A stretch of 64,000 nucleotides of DNA, taken from the NCBI GenBank assembly GCA_020055645.1, contig CM034548.1, forward strand, positions 30,306,201-30,370,200, in the 5' to 3' direction. The position numbers and the translations under genes were made by a program. Below the pieces are notes generated by a model that was not told the DNA's origin, did no database searches, and saw only the letters and a program-made list of their open reading frames with translations. Each line of letters starts with the position of its first letter. Position 1 is the first letter of the stretch. This document shows positions 12,747 through 23,000 of this stretch, piece after piece. The stretch is from Tomocerus qinae (Eukaryota > Arthropoda > Collembola > Entomobryomorpha > Tomoceridae).

Positions 12747-12826
12747 GCAGGAAGAATCGAACTCCCGTCTTCCTCTTACTGATATCAACATTGCACTGCG
12801 ATAGCCATTTCGGCTATCACGACTGC
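12747..12826 (-). repeat. tRNA-related module (serine-type), copy 2
   Basis: The counterpart of 6921-7003. On the minus strand the D-arm GATAGCCGAAATGGCTATC forms a perfect 7-bp hairpin, and a T-arm with GAGTTCGATTC follows. Here one side of the T-stem is mutated (GGAAG in place of GGGAG on the plus strand). The anticodon region does not fold as a normal stem, so it is a tRNA relic inside the repeat. Confidence 0.6.
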
Positions 12827-12895
12827 CACGTAAGTAGTGTTGATTAATACCTACTTAATCGGAGGCGGAGATTCATCACCACAAACAAAACATCG

Positions 12896-13961
12896 CAGTG
12901 TGCCCAACTGCCATCTCCGGAAATAACTACATTTTTTAAAATGAAAAACATTGAGGGGACCTATATTCTGGCTGAAAGTTAACTTATGTATCACATTTAA
13001 TTTGTTTTCTCCACAAATAGTTTTTATGACACGTAGGACTGAAATCATTATCATATATTTCATATCTTAAAATCCCTTCAATTAACACCATTCATTCTAG
13101 CTTAGAAAATACCTTAATTTTGCAAAGATTTTTTTGAAATCATCTCCAACTGCCCCTTTAGGAAATTTAGCTGGCCCTAAAAAAGCTTAGGGAAGCGAAC
13201 AGTTTGTTCGCCAGTTACTCAACACTGTAACTCTTGAACTAATGAACAGATTTACACCAATTTTTACAAACACACTGCTTATGGACCAGTGACAAACTCT
13301 ATGGATTTTGAATCAAATTGGTTAACAAATTGTTAAGATACTACGCAATTACTAGGGGTCCACCCGCTACCTTCGTAGATTTGCGTATTTGGACAGATTT
13401 GTATAATTGTAAACGACCAGTTATAGAGAATTTTTTCAATTATCGTCAGCGTGAACTATATCCACCAGTCCTGATTGAGTACTCATTCCATTATACGCCA
13501 AGAAAAGTACTCAGCGGGGGGCTTGTTTTAATGTTGATGTAGTTTTGCGTATTTTCTCAAATTTTACGAATCTACTCACATACGCTTATCTACGAAGTAA
13601 CGCGGGTAGACCACTACTATATTTTTAGAACCTTTTTGTACGTGCTTTGATTTTTTATTTACTTTGATATCAAAATTAATGTTAGTTAACTTCATGATAT
13701 TTTTGACCATAATAATGATTTTAGTTTGATTAATTAGGTTATTTAAAATAAAAAACAAACTTGTGTTGCAAAAAACTGTATGCGCCTCTTTTACAAGGGC
13801 TGTTCTGTAATGGGTTTTGTTTTTAAAAATATGTAAAAATTTTTGTTTTCATTTTTCCAAAAACATCGACTTGTACACCTAAAAAGCTAATAAGACGGTA
13901 TTTATTAAAAATGAATGCGTATTTTTACTTATTTCCGGAGATATGGCATTTGGACCCGCTG
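12896..13961. mobile_element. Non-autonomous hAT-like element
   Basis: The inverted ends read inward as CAGTGTGCCCAACTGCC and CAGCGGGTCCAAATGCC, and both continue to CTCCGGAAATAA. A CAGNG start with a CCAA core is typical of hAT ends. The 1.07 kb between CACAAACAAAAC and ATGAACGATC is missing from copy 1, where those blocks lie only a few bases apart (7055-7080). A target duplication is at best degenerate (ACATCG on the left, GCATTG on the right). No transposase frame was recognised; the longest open frames (70 and 74 residues) match nothing I know. Confidence 0.55.
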
Positions 13962-14204
13962 TGCATTGTCATGAACGATCATTCTTGTGTCACCAATATA
14001 GTCTGACGGCTATGTCATGTGTAAAAGGCAATCCGCGTATTTCAAGATTCAAGAATAATAGGTAGGACTTAGGCTAATAAGGTATACAGTCGAGGAGGCA
14101 TTACATTGTAAATTTGAGACCTCCGACTCCAACCACACAGACCTTTGACCTGTCCACTATCGTCAATTCATTCCACTGTCGTAGTTCATTTTGAATGACA
14201 TATT

Positions 14205-14212
14205 TATTATTG
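14205..14212. repeat. Left target-site duplication of the GTTACC foldback
   Basis: TATTATTG, identical to 14992-14999. The base beyond each end differs, so the duplication is exactly 8 bp. Copy 1 of the host repeat has a single CATTATTG at the same place (7609-7616). Confidence 0.9.
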
Positions 14213-14991
14213 GGTTGAATTTAGACAGCGGTACCTCGTTACCGTTGTTACCGACGTTACCGTTGTTACCGCCAATCGCCAGCGGTAACACATCAGTAGC
14301 GGTAACGGCGGTAACATCGGTAACAGCGGTAACTGAGCGGTAACAAGGTACAAGCACCACCGGTAACATCGGTAACAGCGGTAACTGAGCGGTAACAAGG
14401 TACAAGCACCACCGGTAACATCGGTAACGACTGAACGTATTTTCGTTACCGATGTTACCGGTTGGGTTGCTGCAAACGGGACACATTAAGCAATTCTAAA
14501 TTTTTTTCCCAATGCAAAATCGTACCCAAATTTTTCTAAGTATTTTCAAAACTACTCACTATTTGCCTCTTTTTTGACCTAACATAATACAATTGAAACA
14601 ACCAAACATTTATTATATTCATTTTTATTAGGTTAGGTTAGAAAAAAGGCAAAAATAGTGAGGGGTGGCTTAAAAAGTGATTATACACTGAAGAGTAAAT
14701 TCGTAATTCTTACATTGGGAAAAGAATTTGGAAAAATTTGGGTACGATTTTGCATTGGGAAAAAAATTTAGAATTGCTTACTGCGTCCCGTTTGCAGCAA
14801 CCCAACCGGTAACATCGGTAATGAAAATACATTCAGTCGTTACCGATGTTACCGGTGGTGCTTGTACCTTGTTACCGCTGTTACCGATGTTACCGCTGTT
14901 ACCGCTACTGATGTGTTACCGCTGGCGATTGGCGGTAACAACGGTAACGTCGGTAACAGCGGTAACGAGGTACCGCTGTCTAAATTCAGCC
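14213..14991. mobile_element. Foldback element with GTTACC subrepeats
   Basis: A 779-bp element that is almost entirely one inverted repeat: left arm 14213-14588, spacer of about 37 bp, right arm 14626-14991. It is flanked on both sides by exactly TATTATTG (14205-14212 and 14992-14999). The ends read inward as GGTTGAATTTAGACAGCGG and GGCTGAATTTAGACAGCGG. The outer half of each arm is packed with GGTAAC/GTTACC units at about 9-bp spacing; the inner half is A+T-rich, with TTAGG pentamers near the spacer. No transposase is encoded, and open frames here are translations of the subrepeats. The structure resembles Foldback-type elements; the 8-bp duplication with GG ends does not by itself fix a superfamily. 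Confidence 0.85.
14310..14428. repeat. 52-bp tandem expansion in the left arm of the foldback
   Basis: A 52-bp unit starts at 14310, 14362 and, partially, 14414. It runs from GGTAACATCGG through TGAGCGGTAAC to AAGGTACAAGCACCACC. The right arm has one shorter version lacking TGAGCGGTAAC. The identity between copies suggests recent unequal exchange or slippage within the arm. Confidence 0.85.
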
Positions 14992-14999
14992 TATTATTG
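14992..14999. repeat. Right target-site duplication of the GTTACC foldback
   Basis: TATTATTG, an exact match to 14205-14212. The host sequence resumes with a block matching copy 1 (ATCTTAAAAATG). Confidence 0.9.
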
Positions 15000-15051
15000 T
15001 ACCATATCTTAAAAATGACAAGAAGTGCAGGCATTTCATCAGTAAAGTTTT

Positions 15052-15156
15052 AATAGACGTTTCCCACAATTCCAGGATTACACAGATATTGGAGTCATTT
15101 CAATACCTATTCATGTTAATTTGGTGACCGGTCACCAATTGTGGGAAACCTCTATT
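15052..15156. mobile_element. 105-bp MITE
   Basis: The terminal inverted repeats are 20 bp with one mismatch: AATAGACGTTTCCCACAATT at 15052-15071 and, read from the other end, AATAGAGGTTTCCCACAATT (15137-15156). The segment is missing from copy 1, where the matching site is near 7675-7684. A perfect 18-bp palindrome, TTGGTGACCGGTCACCAA, overlaps the inner edge of the right repeat (15121-15138). No target duplication could be fixed. It is too short to encode anything. Confidence 0.75.
15121..15138. repeat. Perfect 18-bp palindrome in the MITE
   Basis: TTGGTGACCGGTCACCAA equals its own reverse complement. It overlaps the start of the right terminal repeat, placing a compact hairpin next to one end only. 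Confidence 0.95.
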
Positions 15157-18100
15157 GAAGAAAAAACGAATGGCCCCAATTTGTACATCTATGAAGGAGA
15201 AAGAACAAAGATTTTTTTCTTTACATTTTTTGAGTTCACCGTATGCACATAGTCTACAGCATTGGACGAATAGGAATGATTGAGTGGTATTTAAACCTAC
15301 ACTAATATAAAATAGAAAAAGTTATTTTGCATTGCTTTTGAAAGTTATTGTAAATTTAGGGTTGACGACTTATGGTCATTAATTTTAATTAAATGCATCT
15401 GGTATTTTGAAAATAGATTAAAATTATTTTGTGTTTTTCCCCATAAAGTCACTAAAAAATGGAAACGTTTATATTTGACCATATTTAATACTAGGCGACT
15501 ATTCACGTCCTATTTTCTACCAGAAACCTATATTTTGTATTTCTTATTTTGAAGAAATCATGAATGATAGTGTTTGTATTTCAAAGCCTAAATTTTTATA
15601 TCTAGCAAAATGTTTTTTAATGTATTTTGACCCACTATGAATTAAATTTTCGCTGACGGTGCCAACTAAATGCCAACGTCAACTGTATAAGATGAAATTG
15701 AGAAACTATTATTGGTAGGTTTTTGTAATGAATAGCAGGTTTATTTCTCGTGTATCTATATAAAATGATAGAATATAAGGCAATGATACCATGCAATTTC
15801 CCCCAAAAGCCTACGACTTTAGGGGAAATTAGCTATACTGTTTCGTATATTCCTCTTTTGGTTGGCGTTGACGCTGATGAATCAAGAATAATATTGTTTC
15901 CAGTTTTTGTTTTAATTAGGTTACGTAATGAAAGGGACCCTAATTTGAAAAGAGCAGAGAGTCATCATCCATTACTTTATTTATTTCTAGCTATCATTAT
16001 GGCACTTGTTTTCTTTACAATTACTAATTGTTGTTGACACTAGAAAGGATGACCTATGCAAGGCTCATCATCCGATTCTTTGCCCTCTCCACATCTACAC
16101 TACTATCGCTTTCAAATCCAGTCATTTTTATTTCATTACTTTGCAGCATGGTGAGTTATGTCAAATAAACATAATATGACTAGATTTATCGTCTACCTCT
16201 ATTTTAAAAGTGAAACAAGCTCGGAGGCATTTATATGCAGTAGACCAGGTCCTTTGAATATCCTGTTTGGCTTAATAGAAAACATTTAACACCGCATAAA
16301 TTTTCGTTATAAGATAGGGTAAGTTAAGTATAGTAAGTACCTCGCAGTCAACTGCGGCTAGGCTACAGGAATAATTATAAAATTATACAATAGTTGATGA
16401 TATGCAGTTGCAGTGTCCAATAAATGTCCCATGAGTGGTAGAGCAGAGTTCGGCTGGAGTGTTGAAGCATTGTTCTCTAATTTTTATTATGTTGATAATT
16501 GTTATGGATTTCAAAACGTTACTACCTACTCGTATTGTATATGCATTTGTACAGAACATTACATAACTCATTAGCCACAATGGAAAGGACCGGAAAGAGT
16601 TATGATTGTATATTTTACACTCTTGACTGCAGATTCACTACAAACGCAAAGTGTACCTGTGCAATTAACGTGACGAGGTCTTAAGTGCGTGGTGAGATTT
16701 ACATTGACAAACAGTTATACTGCGATAAAGGGTTTAGATAGATAGATCAGCTAACAGATACTATCCAAAGGTGGAATCGATTCAATAATCCCACTTTTCA
16801 AAACTGTTAACAATTTTCTAAAAGATTCAAATCACAAATAATTGAATCAAATAATATCGAAATAAATTACAACAGCAGATAACAATTTCATTAGAATATC
16901 GTTAGAAAATTATAAATTTGGGAGAAGATGTGAAATAATACACTCATTAGAAGTTTAAAAAAATCTCTAAAAAACGATTGAAATTTTGTACTTTCATTAA
17001 TATGAAGCAGCAAATACAAACTTTTGTTTTTGCTGTTAAGCTAATTAGCAACTTTAAAGATAGTAATCATAATGCTTCATACCTATTTAGAACCACGTAG
17101 AAGTAAGCAGTAAGAAAATAAATCGATCCTAACTAAACACAGATATAGTCGATCCCACGTCTAGGAGAAGGCAGTTGCTTGGTGTGAATGAATGAAAAAA
17201 ATGGGAACTAGTCTACGGGCCGAATTATATGAAGAGTAGGTACTTAGCTCGGGTAAAGAGATAAACGAACGAACGAGCCTCACCCACACCAAATTGACTG
17301 GCAGACAGAACAAGAGAATAATAATGTAATGCTGTTAATAATGTAATAATAAAAGGTTAATGATAGTGATATGATATAATATCGTCATTCATATCGTAAC
17401 AAACAAAACAGGCGCTAATAATTCACATTGTAAATAAACTAATAAACGACTCCCATTATCATTATAATGGAACACAATGGGGATGTGAAGCAATGTCAGT
17501 AAATGGATGATACGTCTCTCACCAAATATATTTTATTAGTATATTGTTATACGCAGAGTGTAAAATTCTGTGTCATCCTCTTTCAAATGAAATGAAGATG
17601 AGTTTTCGTTGTGGTTCAGGTGAGCATTTGTACTACTTTAAGCCTCTACCATAAATAAGGGTAGGTATGGAGCAGGTAAGGTAGCGATAGCTACTTGTCT
17701 GGCTAGCCTTTTCCTCGACTATTTCAGTGTTACTATTATATTTCGATGTTCTTATAGATAGGTAACAAAAGAGGATTCCCATAATGTGTAAGTGGGTTGA
17801 TGATTTAGTATTCTACGGTCATAACTGAAAAATAAGTTGGAATATTTGATAAGGGTGGTTGGCCATTGTCTACTTTATTTACAGATACCAAACCAAGCAG
17901 TTGCGTATGCTTATGTACGAAATGATATTTTAGATATTCATAAAGACATGGTAGAGCAGGTTGACATGAAAGACAAGACAGACCGGAACTTTAGAACGAA
18001 AGGTAGGAGTGGTCCTGCTTCCACAATAATGTTTAAAATGTAGTACTCTATACAAAATACGTTTCTGCATGTACATATAAAAAACACAGGTATATTGAAA

Positions 18101-20030
18101 ACAGAGAGGAGGCAAGACAGCTGAATCCCAATCTTCCTAAAAACAACACTGCTAATAAAGTTCCCATAAAAATTTACATATTATCTTACGTAGGCCTACA
18201 AATGTGTATCTGCTTTATTACATAATGTTTTTTATTACGTTTTGCCTCTTCCTAACTCATATGCATAACACTAGTAGGTACATTATGTAGATACTGTATT
18301 ATAATAATTCTTTAGTGAGTATTCCAAGTATAATGTACAATTGCTAAATAGTATATTATATAGTCTACTAAGATTATATTATCTTCTGATGGAAGTTGTG
18401 CTCCTACTATTTGTTCGTGTATTTGTTAAGTAGTAAGTAGCAGTCATATTATATGTGAAATTATAATTAGAGGAGTCAATTCAGCTTTCGTTTCGTTCCC
18501 AGCCGCAGTCAACTCACTCATCGTCATCCCATCAAAATATCCATTGTGTTCGAAGAGAATTTTATATTTTAATATGACGCTCGCATCCGGCAATGTCGAA
18601 CCAATAACAATAACAATAAACTTATTACCATTTATTTACAAATGTTTAGTTTACATCATCCTGTTTCACTTTTACTTAACTTGCCCTATCTAAACTTATC
18701 TGCACACGCTGCATTTTAGTCTGTACCTTAGTACCATGAAATAATGCATGCATATTTCTCACTAAAAGGAATACCAATGAACTGAAATTAGTTAAAATTC
18801 TAAATGTTTGGTTGGTAATTAAAATAATGGCTATTAATCCGCCGTCATTTTGTATCGGACCATTACAATACAAAAAGGTCTTTACGTCAATTAGTTGCTT
18901 GTTTGGATCAACTCATATCTGTCTTCTAAGTATATTACCTTGGATTTAATTGAATCATAATACGATAGAGTATGTAATTTATGTGTGGAACAGAAGGTTT
19001 GGCCTTCAAGTCCATTTGCTTCAAAATAATTTAAAGAGTGATTTTAATTGTAGCTAATGAGGGTACACCTTATACACAATTAGCCCAAGGGCATTCCAAT
19101 ACAATTAGATTGGGCAACTACATGACATGCATTTCCGTAACTTTCAAGATTTTATTCGACTGTAATATTTTAGGCTTTAATTGGATTAAGTTTTTAAGAT
19201 TTTCAAATGGATGTCTGTTGTGATAGTGAGAGTGTAAATGAGAGCATAGAAGTATTGCCTACGCTGAGAAGTACCTAAACAAGTACCAAAATAAGCAGGT
19301 TCGTTGGTAAAATACCTAAATTACATAACAAAGTACATACATGCAATGATAAGAACGCTAGGGGTATTTAGTGAAGGATGCGTGTCAACCTTAGTTGTTT
19401 CTACCAGCCTTTTCCACACATTAGTGAAGTGGTAGAGTGGAAGAGTGCCTGTTTATTCTGCCCAAATTGTAAAGTAGTGAGGACCTATCTTTAGGATTTT
19501 TGGTAAAGAATATTATTTAAAGTGTCCTGATGACAGGACCATCCATGTACCATTTTATATACCATGTATAACTATCATATAGCATTTGATAATATATGTT
19601 TTTCACTTAAAAGGGGAAATTCAAAAGGGAAAATTATAGAGTCAACTCTGTCTGTCTACACCTTTTGCAAAGGTAAACTTGGTTTAATGTTGGATATCAA
19701 GTGAAATTGTATTCCGGATAGACTATTTCTTTGATAATGAGATAAGGCTATCATTACTTTATCTATATTATTTACTCTATTTCAATTCGAGAAGATATCA
19801 AAGCAAGGTGTATTGTCTTTCTATACCTTGTAATGTCATTAGCTATGAGTGAAGAGGTACAGAGGCATTGTTGCCTACCAAGTGGACACACATTGCAATA
19901 CAGTGCAAAGGAAAGCCTATTAGGAATTTCACAGAATAAAAGAGTTGCCCACAAAAAACTCGAGTCAAGTCAGTGAGTTTACTTGAGTTGGTTGAGCCTA
20001 GCTGCTCTGATTTCGTGACAAATCAAATTT

Positions 20031-20050
20031 AGACAGACAGACAGACAGAC
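20031..20050. repeat. (AGAC)5 microsatellite
   Basis: Five perfect AGAC units. Confidence 0.95.
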
Positions 20051-23000
20051 AAATGTGGTTGCTTTGCTTTGGTTTTTGTTCTCTAATCTATAGCATGACA
20101 TGAAGATACCTACCTACCTAAGGTAGCAATTTCTGGGTTCCACTCAAATTCACTGAAATAACTAGACTGCCTTGCCTTTACTCCAGCTTGGCTCCAGTTA
20201 TTACTAATGAGATTACATATTACAGAAACATTCCTTCTGAATTATTTCTCTGCTAGAAAAGAAATAATAATAAGCTCACTCTCCTCCTGTCAATGACAAT
20301 ATTATATTTAGGATTTTCACTTTTTTCTCATCCGTTTTTACAGACATCGTCAGACACAATTTCTTTCTCATTTCTCTACAATTTGTAATCAACTATTTTA
20401 CCCAATAAATCTGCTTGCAATCTTTAGATTCGTGTAAAGGTGTAAATAATTTTGTTTGTAGTGGATTATTGCCTTTGGCATCTATCATTGAAAAATAGGT
20501 GCATTAATCTTAATACGGAATCACAATATGATACTTGACCTGAATGTACAACATGAAAGTATTGATCTTGAAAATAAAATGATGCGACTAAAATTGGGTC
20601 GCACATTTTATCATTTACATACAAATGCAACATACGTTAAATCATTGCACGTTTTTTCATCGTTAATTTATTCACCTATAGATACATTCCTAAATAAATA
20701 AATAATGCAGTTTTGCATGGTTCCATTTTAATATGACTAATACAATACAATTGTACTACTAATAGAATCTCCATTTAACTTTTCCAGGTACATTTACATA
20801 CTTTAGGAAATAGTGTTAAAGTAATTGCTCAGTCTAAAGTTTATACGATTTTTATCGATACTTAAAATAGGATTTTCACTAATATTTTCTTAGTTGGGCA
20901 GAGCATTTTAAATGAATAAAATAAAGGTTGATGAAATAGAGAATGAAGCAATCCTTGAGCAGCTACGCCTCGGTGGTTTAACTAGATCACTTTTGTGAAG
21001 TGTTTCATGGATGCTAATACTTTCTAGGAACTTTATTTGTTAGTAGGACGGTAAATTGTAAGAAGGAGTCGTTGATTGAGCTTTTGTCTGTGTCAGCAAA
21101 TTGAAACAATGACGATAGGCAAAAGTTAGTCATAATGAGGCAAAAGGAGGTCCTCTAATTGCCAGGACACGTCTTCTAATTGCAAGACACGCAAAGTAAA
21201 TTACACGATTTGCTCTACAGTGCATTGCTGTATTGTAGTTGCCTCTTTTTCACACGTTTTTCCGCAGTGAAGGTGCTCGTTCCCTGTTTCTTTTTCACGA
21301 CTTTGGCTATTCCTATCTCCCTCTACACCTATCTTAATCCAAAATTAAGGTACCTACCCGCACTGTATAAAATACTTATTTACGACAGATATTGCACCCA
21401 CTAAGCATAGATACCATTACAAACGATGACAGTTATCACGCTCTGACACTTTTCTTACACTTAATCTATGTAGCAGTATACTTGCTTAATTTACACTTGC
21501 TCCTACAGGGAAGTGTAAGTGCAAACCAACTGTGCTTCTTCATGAAATGGTACCGCATCTTCAAGAGTAAATGAGACCAACGCAACCCTGATTAAAGAAA
21601 ATCCTAAATATCAGTGGCTCCCGTCCCGCACATGGATCTACATAAGTTTAAGTATACTATAACCTATATGAAGAAACTTTTATTATTATCTATTGGAAAT
21701 CATTATTTTATAATATGGAGTAGGATGTATGATCTTTATTGGTTGACATTTATTATTGACATCTCACAAGAGAGTGCTTTACTACTTACTAATATGACTT
21801 GTTGCATTAGGTATTAAACAACCGGTTGGAAGACTCGATTAATTAAGTATTAAAAATATTTTTAAAGAATTATAGTGGATAGATAACCAGAACGAATTTA
21901 AGTTTTGCAACATATATCCGGTGAAGGAAAAGCGTCGAAATTTTGGCCCGGCATATTATCTCAAGTCGGGGAGCATTGTTCAGCTAAGCTGAACCTAAAA
22001 CCATATGTACCTGAATCTTATAGTAAAATGACAAACAGCAATTTCCAAAGAAGCGAACTCTAAAATTTTGAAAATGACGGCCAGGTATTTACTGATCTTC
22101 GCCTTTCAAAAATCCTACTACTTTCAAGTGTATCTTTATATTACAATCGTAGACTTGATAAAGCAGTAAATTTCCCTACTTATGTACCTATATTATAGTA
22201 TGTATTCGTGTAAGGTGTACTACATGGGTTAAATTTGAGGTACAATGGGCAAGAATCAAAAATACAGACGTCCTAGGACAAATGTATACCTATATCCGAT
22301 ATGGACAATTCATAGTAAGTAGTATGCTGACTGATGGAACTGCTTCGCTGATTGATACTACTTAGGTGCGACTATAGTCTTCTATAAAAATAAATGAAAT
22401 AAAAAGATATTGCTAGAATGACCTTTAGCTGGGGTACAATACCGGAAAATTGGTAATGTCGTGACCAAGTTGTTCAACCTCATTTCAGTAAATAATTGCT
22501 GTCATCGTCAACATTTATAGTTAAGTTGCCCGCGCTCAGTAAAATCTACCAGGGATCCATTTTACTTTTTTAGCCATTTTCAAAGTCAGTCAGAAAGTCA
22601 TTGTTTTAAATGACGTCGTGAATATAATTATCACTACCGATGTTCTGTCTTTGTATAACTCCTTCCCAATTCAATTCATCTAGCGTTTGGCACTTAGCGA
22701 CCAAAGTATCTACACAGGATCGGCTAATCTGCAGGTTCTAAACTACAGATTACCAAATTTTCACAGTAGACTGGGGTAAGAAAAAATATGGTAAAGACGC
22801 AATTGGTCACTGCTAGTAATTGCTCTTAAGTCTTTGTATATTGAGGGTACAAATGTTTATAGAACAAATTGATTATCATTTCGCTTATTTGTAGATGGCT
22901 TATTTATTTAAGTTACGAGTTGAATTTGAACATTATGTAAAAATTCCAAAAGGGAGCATTATAGTATATAAAATATTGTAGGAAGTCCATTATGTACTCT

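Larger units (their letters stand above)
11447..15823 (+). repeat. Long dispersed repeat, copy 2, with four insertions
   Basis: The second copy of the repeat at 6205-8411, about twice as long because separate elements have inserted at 11537-11922, 12896-13961, 14213-14991 and 15052-15156. Removing these leaves a sequence that follows copy 1 block by block, apart from one inverted stretch near the left end. Similarity ends near the CCCCCAAAAGCC block, before 15823. It is probably a non-autonomous mobile element or a member of an interspersed family; two copies in one window do not settle which. Open frames here, such as 12044-12412 on the minus strand, are not conserved in copy 1 and are not counted as genes. 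Confidence 0.8.

Noticed and set aside
14213-14991. Regular GTTACC repeats considered as a CRISPR-like array
   Set aside because: The units are about 9 bp apart with no unique spacers, lie in inverted arms and are bounded by a target duplication; the surrounding DNA is eukaryotic.
14163-15053. Overlapping open frames on both strands within the GTTACC element
   Set aside because: They are translations of the subrepeats in several frames (for example repeated LPLLPMLP-type peptides), with no domain.
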